Shown: positions 10,019-24,400 of the stretch, piece by piece
How positions within the stretch are numbered: the first letter of the stretch is position 1
How the letters are laid out: each line of letters begins with the position of its first letter
DNA from: Pyrocephalus nanus
Taxonomy: Eukaryota > Chordata > Aves > Passeriformes > Tyrannidae
NCBI GenBank assembly: GCA_038380795.1
Contig: CM076272.1
Span: 866,001-930,000, forward strand
Length of the DNA: 64,000 nucleotides
Reading direction: 5' to 3'
Position numbers and translations under genes: made by a program
Notes under the pieces: generated by a model
The model's input: the letters and a program-made list of their open reading frames with translations, nothing else
What the model was told of the DNA's origin: nothing
Database searches by the model: none

Positions 10019-13000
10019 TTCACTCAGCCCTGCTGTGCTGGGAGCAGCGAGAGCCACAGCCAGTGTGCTGGGCTGTGCTGTGCTCTGCCTGGGAACAGCT
10101 GGTGGATGATTCTTCAGGGACCTGTACCATCTGCTACAGATGAGAATCTATCGTGTTACACAGTGCCTTTATCAGAAAGAGGAGCCTGGAAGAACACCAC
10201 AAAGCTGTGATCAGTTTGCTAGTACAAATTTGACTTTTGAACTGCAAAACTGCTCCCAAAAATCACATTCTCTGGTTTGTCCAGTGCATAATTGATAAAT
10301 ACTTGGATAACTACAACTGTGCAATTAAAAAATGTGTTATTTCTTGAGGTTTTCTAGATCTAAAAAATATAGCCCCCCAAGTTCTTCTAAGAGCTAAATG
10401 CTTCACATTTGGGGTTTTTTTTCATCCCTCTCCATTAGTAAATGATTTCTTTGACATTTCCCCCACTGGTACCTGTCATGTTCTTCTTCAAGTTCATTTT
10501 TGTTTCTCTACTGCATTATGCATCAAATGCAATTTTTAAGGTAATTCCTATCTAAGCTTTCTGCATCAGTCCCTGGCCCTTCATGTCCAAGATTTTATTC
10601 AGGTAGAACGCCTAGATTTTATCCTAGCCATTAATTTTAATTTTCAAAAAGTATTTTCTGAAGATTAGCTAAATTAAATCATTTTTGCAATTAGTGTCAA
10701 ATTAATCCATAATGGAAGGTAGGTACCAGCAGAGATGAAGTCTCTTAGATTTTGACAGATACCCTCATTGAGTTTAATGTTTTGGATAATATCCTTAAGT
10801 GAGCAGAGAGCTCCCTCCCTCACACCTCAGCTGAGAAGCACAGGGAATAACAAAGCTCTCTTTCCATTGCTGGATTCCAAGTTGGTAACCCTGGCTCTAC
10901 TAAAAACCATTTTTTGCCTTTATCAGGCCTTATCTCTGCCACTCAATAGCTAATGGTTGCTGAAGCTCCATAGATTGGAACAATCTGCCACAAAAAACAA
11001 ACCTAAGACAAAACCAAACCCACACCCAGACCCCCTCAAACTCGATTTTATACCCTTAAGTGAAGAAGAAGCCAAATGATCACTCCCAGCAGTGGAAATC
11101 AGGGAATCAGCCTCCAGGAGGCAGATTAGTGGGGAAAAGGAAGCTGGGAATGGATTAACAAACCAGTCACCTCAGGATGAATTCCTGCATCAACAAGCAT
11201 TGGGTCTGAGCAAACGTGACAGCCTGAGGAGTGTGGAATTCAGACTGGTTAAAATAAAAGAAAGCAAACCCACTGGCACTCACAGGAGCTCCTTGGGGTG
11301 CTTGGCTGGAGAGCTCTGTGCCCCCAGTGCTTTGATTAAACATTTACTCCTGACTGCTCGGGGTCCTCAGACACTGCATTCTCTAAGGAAAGTTTGGTTT
11401 GTTTTTAATAAGCAGGGACAGTGGTGTAATGGTTCATTTATTCTGGCATCATATGGCATCACTTAAAACTGTTTGGTTTAAACCAAAACACCTTTTTGTG
11501 CCTGATCTGTCCCACCTGACCTCAGGGGCAGTTTTGTAGCATGTTAAAAATTACTGAGATTGGGGAAGAGATGAAGAATTTCTAGAAGAGATCTGTGAAG
11601 TTTGAGAAGACAGGAGAGCAGTTCCCCAGGGATAAACTTAATTGTTTATCACTGTTTACTGGTTTTGGATAAACTTCCCCTGTGTACTCTGGGCTTGGTC
11701 ACACCCTGCTAGTCTGACAAGATGCTCAGAAAATACCAGGAGAGCTGAGCAGCAAAAAATCAAACAAACATAAACCTCAAGAAACCACCCCACCTCCCTC
11801 CACACTCCAGACATGGCTCACTGTCATCACAGGCAGACACAGAAACTCTGAGAGCCTGGGGCTGAACTCACAGGGTATGGGTACAGTGAGAGAACTGAGG
11901 TGCTGGAGCTGCAGCAAGCAAAGATTTTACCTTTCTGCAGGTACAAGGAGGGCACTTTGGCTGCTGAAGGTGGCCAGTCCAGCTGCAGGTTGGTGGCAGG
12001 GATGGCAGACTGTGACACAGCTGCAGAGCAAGAAGGTGGCTGCTTCTCCTCCACCACACTTTAAAGCCCATCGTACCAGAGGCAGCTGAAAGCTGTGGCA
12101 GCTTGAACTAAATGACTACATTATTGGGTTAATGAGCAAAAGCTGTCTCTGCTGGCTCTGCCATGGAAGCAGTAGCAGAATGAGAGTTCCTAATAACCCC
12201 TCCTGAACTGCAGATCGTGAATCAAAGCCTTTTGATGCCTTTGAAATGAAGACTGACAAAATGGGAAATCTGTGTATCATTTTCAGCCCTGCTCCTTTCA
12301 GGACCTTGGCCAAGGAAGATCCCATTCTAAGGTGTGGTTCCTTGCTCCCCAGTTCCCAAACAAGCCCTGCAGACCATAAATTCTTCTGTGTAGGATGATG
12401 TTAAGCTGTCAGTTTTGCACAGTGAGGCCTTGGCTTTCTCTGGAGCTATTTAATGACACTGTAGCATCAACCAACAATGCCAAACTATTGATTTAGGGAT
12501 CATTTCAATTCAGTGTTAATGGTATTTGTTCAGCTCTAGTCGGTGTATGAACCTCACAAATGAGGAACACTCCCAAGTCCTTGAAACTCCTTCCATGAAT
12601 ATCCTCTGGAATATTTAAGCCTTTCAATTTGCTTCCCGTTGAGCTGAAGGAGTGAGCTCTGCAGTGATTAATGAGCTCTCTGAGAACGGTGATGTCTCCC
12701 TCCAACGCTGCTGCCTTGCAAAGTTTGCACTAAGTGCTTCCAGAGACCTAGGGATCATTTGTGGGTACCAGTCTGTTCCCTCACAGACACCCTGAGGATC
12801 TCAAATTCAGTGGGAAGAGGGGAGTCAAGGAACAGAGATAAAAGCACAGCAGTTTGCAGCCAGGTGTTCACATCCATACAAAACTGAATCAGTCCTACTT
12901 GTTGGCCAGAACGTTGCTAATGAGGAGGGGATTTCTCCTGCAAACAGAACTGAAAGTCCTTTGCATCACTGCTAGGGGAGCAAAACTCAATACAGATTCG

Positions 13001-13199
13001 GCTAGAGGTGGATTTTGTTAGATTCAAGTAAAATGTGAAAAGCAGTGTCACACAGGACATTGTTGGGGCATCATAAGCACCAAGAGAAAATAAAAAGGCA
13101 GTGAGAGATGCATCTGCTGTGTCCCCCAGTCTTCAGTTCATCCCCTAAGCACACAAAAGAAATGAGCAAACCAGAAAGAGCCTTTCAGAATGGAGCAAT
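10019..13199. other. non-coding stretch
   Basis: About 3.2 kb with no gene, array or recognisable transposon. The longest open frame, 124 codons at 11092-11466, has no domain I recognise and no supporting splice context. Sequence turns AT-rich near 10300-10700. I see nothing further to annotate. Confidence 0.5.
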
Positions 13200-13870
13200 C
13201 TAGAATATTGCCCTCAATATCCAATGCATTTACAAACTGCTATTACTAAATATGACTCATCAAGATTAAAAAAGGAAAATAATTTAGTCAGAGCTGTTGT
13301 CAAGTCGGTATTTAATGTTACTTTTTTGTATTTGCTGTGATAAGCACTAAAATTTGCACACTCCTTGATAAATCATTGTTTAGCAATGTCTAGAGGGTCC
13401 AGTAAATGGTTTGGAATTGCCACAATGTAATAAATGGTTATTTGATAATGAATGAAATTGTTTGAAAATACTGTTAAAATGTCAAGTTTTAACATATAGA
13501 ACATTAGTCAAAAGGAGTGCAAACATGGAAACCATAGTGACACTATAAATATACTGCAACAAATGCATTTATTTGCACAGGGCAAATAGTAGGTGCTGTA
13601 TACAAACCAGTATAAATTGATATATGAAGTTAATTTCAATCTGTAAAAGTAATTGCATTGGTTTAACTTATTTAACTCTCCTTACAGTAATATTTATAGC
13701 AGAGCGAGAAAGTAAAGAAATAAATGATGATAAATAGATAAAATCCATAGGAAATGGGAATTGTTTTCCAGTTTAATTATGCTGTCACATAAAATTATCA
13801 CAGAAATACACTATGCCGACAAGGAGAATACATTAAAATCCCATTACGCTGTGCAGAGTTGGCGAGTTTT
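13200..13870. promoter_or_regulatory. candidate conserved non-coding element
   Basis: An AT-rich, repeat-free block with many short transcription-factor-like words: an exact AP-1 core TGACTCA at 13253-13259, GATAAG and TTGATAAATCATTG near 13340-13380, and several homeodomain-type TTAATT and TAATTA-like cores. Scattered CpGs survive in an otherwise CpG-poor setting near the right end. This texture is common in vertebrate developmental enhancers, but conservation was not measured. It may simply be AT-rich unique sequence. Confidence 0.3.
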
Positions 13871-16800
13871 TGTTACTGTTTATTCCACAAATAGCTTTTC
13901 ATCTCTTCCACTCTCATGAACAGTTACACTTTGTAAAAAAAAAAATCGAGTGGTGCCAAAAGGACAGTCCAGGCTGTGCTGGTTGGTGGTTGGCCTGTAG
14001 AGCAACCACCTCCCTGGGAGGCAGGGGTGTCACTCCTTTCCCTTCAAGGAGAAATCTGACCACAAGGTAAAATTTGAAAGGAAAAAAAAAAATAAATGCC
14101 TGCACAGAAGAAGTGATTTCCACTCTCCCTTTTTCTCAGACACAGCTGTAACTGCAGGTTTTGCATGGCTGTGCTCTGCACACAACGAGCTGCTGCTGTG
14201 GTGATCCATTATTGTAGCTACAGCAAGAGCAGGACCAACAAGCAGTCAAAGCATTAAATAACAGGGAATTTGTTGTTCATCCTACCATTTGTTTTCATGA
14301 TGCATTCATGTGGGTGGCACTTTTTATCCTCTGCTTTCTGTGCCTTGCTCTGAACACACAATGGCAGAGGCAGGAAGATGCATCTGTTTCCTTGAAGGGG
14401 ACCTGACTTTTCTTCTTCTCTATTTTTTTCAGACCCCTGGAAGCTTAGTTCACTTGCAAATAGCTATCTGCTATTAGATAGGTAAAGAACATTATTATGC
14501 TGTAGTTAATGCTAATAATGTGACTTGTTATTTTGACCTCTCAGTGATATCATAAATCTCGCTGTGTTTTCAAATTTGCAACGTCCAAAACTGTGTGATT
14601 AACTTGGAATTGGTGCTTTACTCAGTTAAAAAAAAAAATTAAATATTACTCTTTAGGGTTCCAGTAACTATCTGGGAAATAGGATTCTCCAGAGACTTCA
14701 GTTTTTAATAGCTACTTCATTAATTTTTAAAATCTTAATTTTTTTAAAAACCATACTAAATCCGAGGCATACTAAGTCTGGATGGATGGGTTTGATCAGT
14801 GAGGATAAGCAATACCCTGACTAGAAAGGAAATCTCTAGAACATGAAGCAGCTGTGAAGAAACACCACGTGCAACCCCCAGGAGATGAGGCAGCTCCCTG
14901 TGTGAGATGAGATTTAGGTCACCAAAGATGCTCCTGGTGCTCCTCACATCTGTGTGAATTAAATGAACGCTCTTGCTGCACAACTTCACGCCAGCTCCTC
15001 AAAATGATGTGTGTGCAGCAGGACTGGATTTCCAACGCTGTAACAGGATGGCAATGACTGGAGTGAGCTGGGAAAGGCTCCTTTGTTTTGCTCCAAAACA
15101 GCCCCTTATTTACAGCTCTCATTTCAAGCACAGAACGTGGGAGGCATCCAAATTTCACCAGAGTTGTAACACTGCTAAACTTGCCTTCTAACAGCAGCTG
15201 ATGGTATTTCAGGAATGATTTACAGCCTCTCCACTCCCTCATGAGCATTTCAAAAGGACAACACTGAAAACATCATCTGAACCTTTATGCCAATCAGAAG
15301 AAGGGACCTTCGTTCCCTTCTTTTTATTTTCTGATCTTAAGCCATAGCACCTCTGATGGCATAGGGTTTGGTTGGGTTTTTAAGGGTCTTGTGATTTTAA
15401 CTGTCTAAATATTATATAAAGCCTACATTTTAGATATATATATATATATATCATCTAAATTACACTGACATTGTGCCCAGTGTGAGGAGCCCCCACGTGT
15501 CCACCTCACACTGTCAAATCTGGAGACACAAAAAATGACAGCCATAACTCTCTCTCACTGAAGAACTTGAGAATCAGCTGCTGTAATTGTTGGAGGCCAG
15601 ACATTATCATCACAAAGGGCATTTAAAGAGATAGATATGTGAAGTAAATACACCTGCTCCTAAGGAACATTCCTTTTAGCTTTTGCCCTTCAGAAATTCT
15701 GCCACTAAAACTTTTGCTTCAAGAGTTGTATTTAAACAAATTCAGTCTGAAACTTCACCAGAATCAAATCTCATCTGTTTTCAGCAAGAATCACAAACTA
15801 GGGCTCAGTGGTTTGGATCTGGAGGTTCTGTGTGAGATTTGCATTGTTGTAAATATTTCCCTCACCTGTAAAGGTAATATCTATTTAAAGAAAAAAAAAG
15901 CTAAGTGATAGTGAGGCAGAGTTATGGTAGGACAGCCCAGAACTGAGTGATATCAGGAACTGCTCTCTTGATCCTTAAAAAAAAAAAACTCCTTAAAAAA
16001 AAAATCCCCTTGAAAGAAATCTTAAAAATTTTATGTTTCTATGAAACAATCTACAACTGAGCAAGTGGGTTTATCTTTACAAAGCATTTTCTAAGGGCTG
16101 CATTTGTCATTTCTTAAGGAGGCTATTAATGGTTCCTTCCATCATATGTTACGTGTTCACATAAGGGACACCAACACCTCAAAACACAAAGAACCAACAG
16201 ATGTAAAAAAAATATTTCTCTTGCAATTTTTTTTTTCATTTCCTAGAAAATTGAACTAGATATGTACAGAATCAAGAATTCCTTAAAAGAAAGGTACTGG
16301 CATGGCTGAGTAGAGACATTTGGATCATGTGACTCAATCAAAGTGCAGGGGGGGAAATATTTTCATCCTTGTCTCTTTGAAACTTTCCCCATTATAAAAT
16401 TATACACACACATAAACATTTTCACAATGCACACGTACCAAACACTGCAAATTCTGACAGCCCCACCAGGTCATTTTGTTTGAACAGCAAAGCAGCAAAC
16501 AGGCTCCTCAGCAAAAGGACAACCCAATTTCACTGCTAAAACCCAAAGAGAATTTAATGTTTCCCACGACTTGTGAATAACTGCTATCTGAAAATATGAA
16601 TCTATTAATATTATTGAGCAGGTGACCACTCAGTGCTTAATAGGAACTAGCAATTAGTGTATGTAAATCAACTGAGACAGCAGCATCTCAATTGCTGTTC
16701 TGCACAGAGGAACAGTTAATTTGTAGGAGTACATGTTTCCAGCCCAGATTTTAAAAAGTCACGTTTTCTCCTGATGAAAACCTCAATACCTATAATATTT

Positions 16801-19800
16801 GTTGTGCATTTTGTGATTATTCCTAATGCCCTTGCAAACACGTTGTAATAAAATGCTAACAAACCATCATCCATTACTTAATTATATTTATCTAGATGGA
16901 TAAAGTTGAGGTGGGGGAAGCCTGTGGTAAAAATATTGTTTCCCATTTGGCAAACAGAGACCACATTTACAGCTTAATTATCCCTTGTAATGCTGGAGAG
17001 AGATTTTCCTGTTAATCATACTCAGGACCAGAGTTGATTAAAAAAAAAGTTGTGGATTTTTTTTTTTATTATTTTTTTTTTTAGTGAGATTTAAAAAGTC
17101 TGTTGACTCACAGCTAAATCCACAGCCTCTCATGGAGGGGACTGAAATGTTTGGGAGGCCTCGTTGGGAACTACCCAGGGAGCTTCTGTGCCAGTGCTGA
17201 AACACCTTCTGTAAGGCAAGACAAATATCCCAGAAACTGATGCTGCTGCTGCCTTCAGAAACTGAGCCCATGGAAAATACCAGAATAACTCATCTGAATT
17301 AACAGAAACACTTCCGTGTTTCAGCAACCAAGTGCAAGGAAAAGAGAGGTCAGTTAACTCTGGGTTCCCTCCCTGCCAAAGTGCTCTCTGCTACCTGTTG
17401 GAAGTTCACACCATGCACAATTCCCAACTCCCATCCCTCCCTGAGCATCTCCCACTGCTGGCACAGAGCCTGCCCTTGCTGCATGAACACCAAAAAAAAA
17501 TCACAGCAACATCTGAAAGGGTGTCTGGGCTCTGGGGATGCATTCATGAAGTAGTTTTTCCTTTTCCTTTTTTTTTTTTAGGTTGTTAAGCACTGGTAAG
17601 AAAAATAAGAAATATACTTTATGTACAAGGGTTGAAAATCTGTACAGTGAGGATATAAACAGAAAAAGCCTAATCCAGAAACCCATACACAGACATTGCT
17701 AAGATCTCATTTATCAGCCTAACTAAAGTGCTGAGCTGAAAATTTTCACCTAGATTTGAACTTTTACTGCCAGATCATTTATGTAAACTCGGTAATTTAC
17801 TACTGGATTTGCCTTCAATTTTGTGGACATTTTGGGTAGCCTATTATGAAATATTAGGTAATTCCATTGTAAGTTTTAACAATTAGATTAGTAGTGAAGG
17901 AATAATATCAGTAGTTCTTGGAGACATGTTTGTGATTATACTTTAGCAAAAACAGATGGAAAAGGTTGTGTTTTCTTCTTCAAAAATAATTTGCAAGAAA
18001 AAAAGCCAATATTGATTTCCATGGTTTTCTGCAGACCCTCATCCTCTGCTGATGAATCTGCACCAGCACAGCAGTGACAATCAGTGCTGACCACTCACAC
18101 CAGGGCAGTTCCAGGAAAGGTTGTGGCTGGGGTTTCTTCTGAGACCATGCCAGCAAAAATGTTGGCATGCATGAAAGCACAGTGATTTAAAAGGTGCTTT
18201 TAAAGACTTCGAAGGATTTGTCTTTCCTTCATGAGACTTTTTTGTATTGGTGTAAAAAAATTCATACTGATCTCTTTCCACGTCAAGGGAAGTTTTTTTA
18301 CTTTTCATTAAATCATTATAAAGTAGCAGGAGATTTTTAATTTTTTTTTCAAGCTTAGAGACATCCTAAATTAGACCCACTTTTAATATCTGAATTGTTT
18401 TAATGTTTTTTCTGTAAACTGACAGAAAAAAAAAAGGAAAAACATTAAATCTGAAAAATGAGCTTTTAGGAGAACTGCTTATGATAGTGGGTGATAGCAC
18501 ACATGTAGTTAGGAAAAGGTAAATACAAATAAATAAGAAAACACTGACATTAGGGATGCCATGAGAAACTTGGAGTTTTGAAACTCAGTTAAAAGGGACA
18601 CCACTGCAGAACACAGGAGCAATCTCCCAGCCCTAAATGCATTGCTAAAAGGGAGCCAACTCTCAGCAAGGCAAGAATCATCAAACTCATTACTGATCAC
18701 CTTCCCTTCAGATGAGAGCCTTTCCAGGCACTGATCAAATATTAAGCAGAAGAACAGTCAGAATTGGCCAGCAGTAAAATCAATAATAGAAAATGCAGAG
18801 ACCTGTAACTCACTGCTGCTTAAACTTGACTGGGAGGGGGAGAGGAGTTCAAACACGGCAATCCCTGACAAACTGCTCAGAAACGGTTCAGAAGGTCTGA
18901 AGGAGCTTTGCACATTAAATGAGGACAACCCAGACCTTCCCTGCGTTCCCTTGAGCAGCTGAACCTGTTCCCAGTGAAGTCAGTGCAGACACAGCCACCT
19001 TGTTTAATTGGGGGTCACTGCTCAGGAGGGCTCCTGGTCCCCTGCTGACACCCAGGCAGGTCCCTGGCACAGGGGAGGGTTCACAGATCATCAGCACACG
19101 CAAAGTCTGAACAATTTCACACCTGCTTACAGTTCAGACAACGGGAGCTCTCACTTCTTACTCAGTGTTCACGTGGAAAGGATTTCATTTAGCTCTGGGA
19201 TTCCTGGTGATAGCTGGGATTTTTCAGCTGATGACATTTGTATCAAGAAGCTTAGGAAGCATCAATCACTACATGTGATGTCTTGGGAAGCCTGCCTGCA
19301 AAGTGCTCTACAGGCCCAGAGTATTAGAGCATCTTCTTGAAAAGGAAGTCAGATATCAGGAAAAAAAATGCAAAATTTTGTAAATGTGGGCTAGTTAATA
19401 CCATCTAAGAGAAAAACAAAAAAGCTTCCTCAACATTTCAGAGTCTCATAAAAATTGTCCTGGCACATCTAAAAGCTAAAATCTGTTATGTTTATATTAA
19501 CATTATAATAATTTTCTCTTAGGACCTGGATCAGCATTCAGCAAACATAAACAGATGTACTATGAATATTACATTTTGTGAGCTTAAAATATCCATTGAC
19601 TGCAGTATCTTTTTTAAAAAAAACCTAGCAAAACATCAGCAGCAGAGGTTAACGCTGAAAGCCTGAAATACCCTCAACTTACATTATCTGCCTGCAGTTC
19701 TAGACATTACCTGCTGGTTTTCCACTCTTGGTCTTTATCCAGACAAATTTTCCATTAATTCAATTAAAACACAAACCAAAACTTCAGGATGAAGCCATTG

Positions 19801-21375
19801 CTCTGGTAAATCCTCCTAAATCAAACCAGAGGAGTTTTGTTATTCTAGAGCTGGAATAAGGGCTGCTACACCCCAGGGCAGTTTGGTGCTTCAGTTTAGC
19901 CCGAGGCTTCCAGCCATATTTCTGCTGAATTAAAACTGGACACTCCATTCTGAGTAAATCCTACAAATGGCATTACCAAATTCCAGACTAACTGCTCTGG
20001 TGTTCCACGGAGTGCAGGTAGGTTGGATTTCTACATTTTCTTACTCTGTGGAATGCTACTGCTGAATAACAGTAAGAGCAGCAAATGGGACCTTCTGCTT
20101 TTTATAACAATCCAATTTGTGTTCTAAAAATGCTATTGAGAGCGTTTAATGTCTAATGTCAAGCTACAGGAATGGAAAGTGTGATCCAATATTTGCAAAC
20201 ACAAAGTCCTCAGCAGAAAGCTTAAGTGAAAACTTAAATATCATTATCAGAAGGAATAGGGTGAAAAGCATTTGTCTATCTCTATAGTAAGATTTAATTC
20301 ACAGCACTGTGGGTCTAGAACACCTCTTTCAGCCAAGTCTTGTCTCAGGCCTTTGCTCCTGAGTTCACATCATCACTCACATGACCAAAGTGACATCTGG
20401 ATTTTCCAGTGCTTGGAATTCTGAGGTTTCCTTGCCTTTGGGTTTGATCCACATGTGAGCAGGGTGAACACAGGGGTGTTTGTAAACTGGGATTTTGAAC
20501 TTGGATCCTGCCACAGCTCTGCACTAAAGACCAAATGGAACTGGTCACTTCAGGTAGGGACAAATTTAGAATAAAAGCAGGGGAAAAAAATCATCAGCAC
20601 TTGAGTCATTTGCACAAGACCTAACAGAGAAAAAACTGCCCCATCACTGTCAGCTGAATATTCTATCAAACCTGCAGTCACATGCTGTTCTATTGAGATT
20701 AACTTTACCTGCTGAATGCTGTGAAATTTATTTCAGTGGCCCATGACCACCATCCATCAGCCCCCGACCCCTATCTATATAAAACAATAAGCATGATCTT
20801 AAGGCTGTCTTGGAGGCTGTCTGAGAGATGTATATTTACTGACATATAACCTGACTAAAGCCAAACATCATTACCCCTGTGACTGATTGGAGGGCAGTCA
20901 TAACTTAACAGTTTTATTTCCCTTCTACAGCTGAGCTCCTTGACCAGGGTGGCTGAGCTGACACGGCATTTCCAGTCTTGTTACCAGCTCCATGGTTCTC
21001 TTGTTTAGGGAAAAACAGGGGGATGGGGAGTGGGGGGAGGCTGGCAGAGAAAAAGAAAAGGCACCTCTTCGTTCAGCCTCTCCATCTTGATCACTGCTGA
21101 TGGGCTATCAATAATTTCAGCTGGGTTAAGCAGCTGGCTGAAGGTTAAATAAATTCTGCCTGTTGTCTGCGGGATCGAACCCGAATTCAAGAATTTTAAT
21201 TTGAAGCAGATTTCTTTTTGGTCGCTCCTCACAAAGTTCTCTTACATGATCAAAGGCAGGTTAGAAAAGAAGTTGTTTTTGTGGAGAAGCACACGAACAA
21301 AATTCAAGTCAGTGGGGCAAAACAACTACAGTTTGAAATCCCTGAAAGAAAATCTAAAAGTATGGTGAGGGCTTC
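13871..21375. other. long non-coding stretch
   Basis: No gene is supported across 7.5 kb. Poly-A and poly-T runs are frequent (for example near 15976-16010 and 17040-17085). A simple AT dinucleotide run lies at 15434-15451 and an imperfect T/A-rich foldback at 18399-18449. A second AT-rich unique block near 14500-14640 has an enhancer-like texture. Open frames are short and lack recognisable domains. Confidence 0.5.
15434..15451. repeat. (AT)9 microsatellite
   Basis: Eighteen bases of uninterrupted AT dinucleotides, flanked by TTTAG on the left and CTAAA a few bases to the right, which gives a loose inverted arrangement. Likely length-variable. Confidence 0.85.
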
Positions 21376-21453
21376 ACGTGTGTATCAACACATTCACGTG
21401 TGCATCAACACATTCCTGTGTGCATCAACACATTCACATGTGTATAAACACCC
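21376..21453. repeat. 20-bp tandem repeat, nearly four units
   Basis: Units start at 21376, 21396, 21416 and 21436. The consensus is ACGTGTGCATCAACACATTC, with single-base changes (GTAT for GCAT, CTGTG for ACGTG, ATAAACAC in the last). Copies one and two each carry a CACGTG E-box core. The array is short and slightly diverged. No coding role is supported. Confidence 0.9.
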
Positions 21454-24400
21454 CCCAATTTAGATGAGGAGGAACAGAGGTATCAGTAATCCTCCAGTGA
21501 GAAGGACTTTGCCCAACTGCTTTAATTGTTAAAATCTAAGACCAGCTCTCCACTGATTCATGAATGAGCCACGCTTTCAAAGGAAAATAAAGTGGGTCAT
21601 GCCATTTTGCCTCCATGTGTTCAATTATCTTGCACACCACTATTTTGACAGCCAGGGAATTGTTTACAGCAGGCACAACTACCTATGAGTCTCAGGCAAT
21701 GTGGGTACTGATGTGCTGTTAATAATGCATCTTGTGGACTCAGCATTCCTCTTACTTGCATCAGCTTTGTTGTTTGTTTAAGAGTTTATTTGTTGGGAGT
21801 GCTCCTGTTTTGTTTTGGTACCAGAAGCTCCGTATGAATCAAGTACACATTGAGCTGTAGCAGGGTGATTTTGGAACAAACATGCTCCTTGTTGCCGAGA
21901 CACAATGCTCAGTGAAGTCTGTCTAAAATAATCAGAATAGTCAGTGGCTCAGATAGCAGGTGGTGTCCTGGAAAAGGAGGGGGACAATTAGGGTTATGTT
22001 TTGAAGACCCCTATAGCTGCTCTGCCTCACACAGGTTTAAGTGTGCAGTCCACTTTTACACAGGAGTTGATTTTTCCCAAACAAATGACTTGCATTTTCA
22101 GTAGTTTGCTACCAAAAGGCCGTGAGCTGTGATCAGTTATTAATGTAACTCAGTAACTTGGCAAAAGCCATGCGAGTTTCTCATTAACTCACCTATTTCT
22201 GTAAGTTACAGACCCCTGGCATCAATCTCACAACAAGGGTATTAACTGGAATAAAGTTATAAAACATTTTATGGAAGCGAAAAGCACACACAATTATGTT
22301 TTATTAACAAACTCTCAACCTTAGAAATTTCAGTGTCTACTTTCCAAGTGCTACTGCTCAGCTAACTCAGGCTAACTCCAGTGCCAGCAATGATTACAGC
22401 AGAAGGGTACTCAAAACAACAGAAAATTTAGAGTGTGAAGTGCATCTATTATCAATTGCCTCTCTTGTTTGCCACCAACAGAGAAAAAAAATGTTGTCAC
22501 AGTCTTCAAAGTTTCCTAAAAGCACAGCTTTGAGTTCTCAGTTCCTTGCAGAGCTTCTGCCAAGGCCCCAGGTACACTTTCTTTTTTTTTTTTTTCTAAA
22601 TAAGCCTTTATAGAATTAGAAGCCAAATATCAGCATCATGTCAGTTCTGTACTGACTGAGGATGAGTTCATGGTAAAAGAAAAAAACAAGAAAAAAACCA
22701 AAGTGCAGGAAATACTTCTCCTTCTTCCCCTGCCCAGAGGTCTTTGCTGGGGAAGCTGCTCTAAATCTCCCCTATCTCAAAATCAGCAATGCATCCTGCG
22801 AGATCTGTGCACGCAGAGAGAACTGTTAACCCAGCAGGCAGAAATCAGATTTGCTGCTAGGAAGGAGGAACACTCATTCCTCACCAAGTTCCATTTCTCT
22901 GACAGCCCCTCAGGTGTCAGTTTGGTAATGGCTGCTCGATTCTGGGGACACTTCCTGTTCCAATCTGCATCATCTTCATCTCTTTATCTGATGACACAAT
23001 TTGTCTCCCTGGGCAACAAATTTGGGTACCAGGACTTATCCACCAGTAGTTTTTATTCCACTGAAGGGGAAATTAAGGTGGATTTGTAATGTCTTTGTTT
23101 ATCCTAAAAATCTTCATATATTGAAAGAACTTGAAAGCAGATTTAATTGAAAAGAAAAGTAATGCCATTACATAAACAGCAGCAGATCTCATCCAGAATA
23201 TGTCACATAAATATCATACTATCAAACAAGAAATGTAAATTATCATACACACTCTATAATTGAAAAGTGTATTATACATTAGTGAAGTCACCCATTTATC
23301 TAATCATAATCAGTTCCAATAAAATCTCATTTAGGAAAGTTGAATGGAGTTCAGGGTGGATGGTTATGAGGATATCAGTCATGTGAGTAGGCACTGAAAC
23401 AGTTTTGCGAGATAGTTCTTGTCTGTAGAGATGCAATTATTGCACACCTCATGTGAGAGACCTTGCAGGAGGGCTGGGAGGGCTCTGGGAGCAGAGCACA
23501 CAGGGCAGGGGTTCCAATCACCACACCAAGGGACACTTCCAGACCATTTCTGCTCAAATAAAGCATCTGCAAGAAGTCACTGCGAGAGTGGTGTGGTGTT
23601 TAATGGGAGCAAGAGACGGCTCAAAAGCAGAGGAGAAGCCCTGATACGTCCCTTGGGGGTTCTGGTGATGCACAACAGCTTGGAGCCAAACCTGCCATGG
23701 TGTTATAAATGCACCTTTCAGCAGGAGAAGTTCTGACTGACCAGACTTAGGTTCAGTGTTACAAAAGGGGGGGAAGTGCAACAATTTCCTGTAACTGCTG
23801 CCCTTCTGCTGTGGCATTTTAGATAAAATGGCCTCCAGACATGAAAAATAAGTGGGTTTGCTGAGCTTGTTGACATAAAAAGACACGAAACACACGAATT
23901 TTGCCATTCACACGTTCCAAATGAATTGTGGGAACATCTGCTATCTTGGTTTCAACCACAGTGCCGGTGACGCAATCCAACAGTAAGGAAATGTGCATAA
24001 AATGTTCCTTGTGGCTGCAGCAGAGGAAGGAGTTCATGGGGAGTATGTAATTTGGTACCATTTGCCTCCTCTGAAATTATCATTCTCGATTTTTCCTCCT
24101 GTTCCTCCTCTATTGTGCACAGCTGCTCACTCATCACTCACACAAACTGAACCTATGGATTATTTAGGACACACCTCTCACTCTTCCAGCATTGGTGCCT
24201 AGGATATACTGATATACTGATTTTATCTTTTCTATATGTTCCAAAATTCAGACTTTCTATGCAGCTGATCCCCATTCCCTTGGGAATACTCACACACACA
24301 TGTATTGATGGCAATATTTACATGTAGATAAGCTCAAATCACTGGAATCCATCAAGAGCATGGAGAGCTCCAAAGTCTACCTGGTCTCCATCAAAGTGGG

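Noticed and set aside
8778..10057. Three overlapping minus-strand frames of about 400 codons
   Set aside because: They are the 30/38-bp minisatellite in three frames; the 8-base insertions shift each between the same three peptide repeats.
18399..18449. T/A-rich foldback as a hairpin RNA
   Set aside because: The arms are mostly homopolymer and the right arm has a large bulge; chance pairing in A/T-rich DNA is likely.
22670..23089. 139-codon plus-strand frame as a gene
   Set aside because: Starts in an A-rich lysine run and lacks recognisable domains or conserved splice structure.
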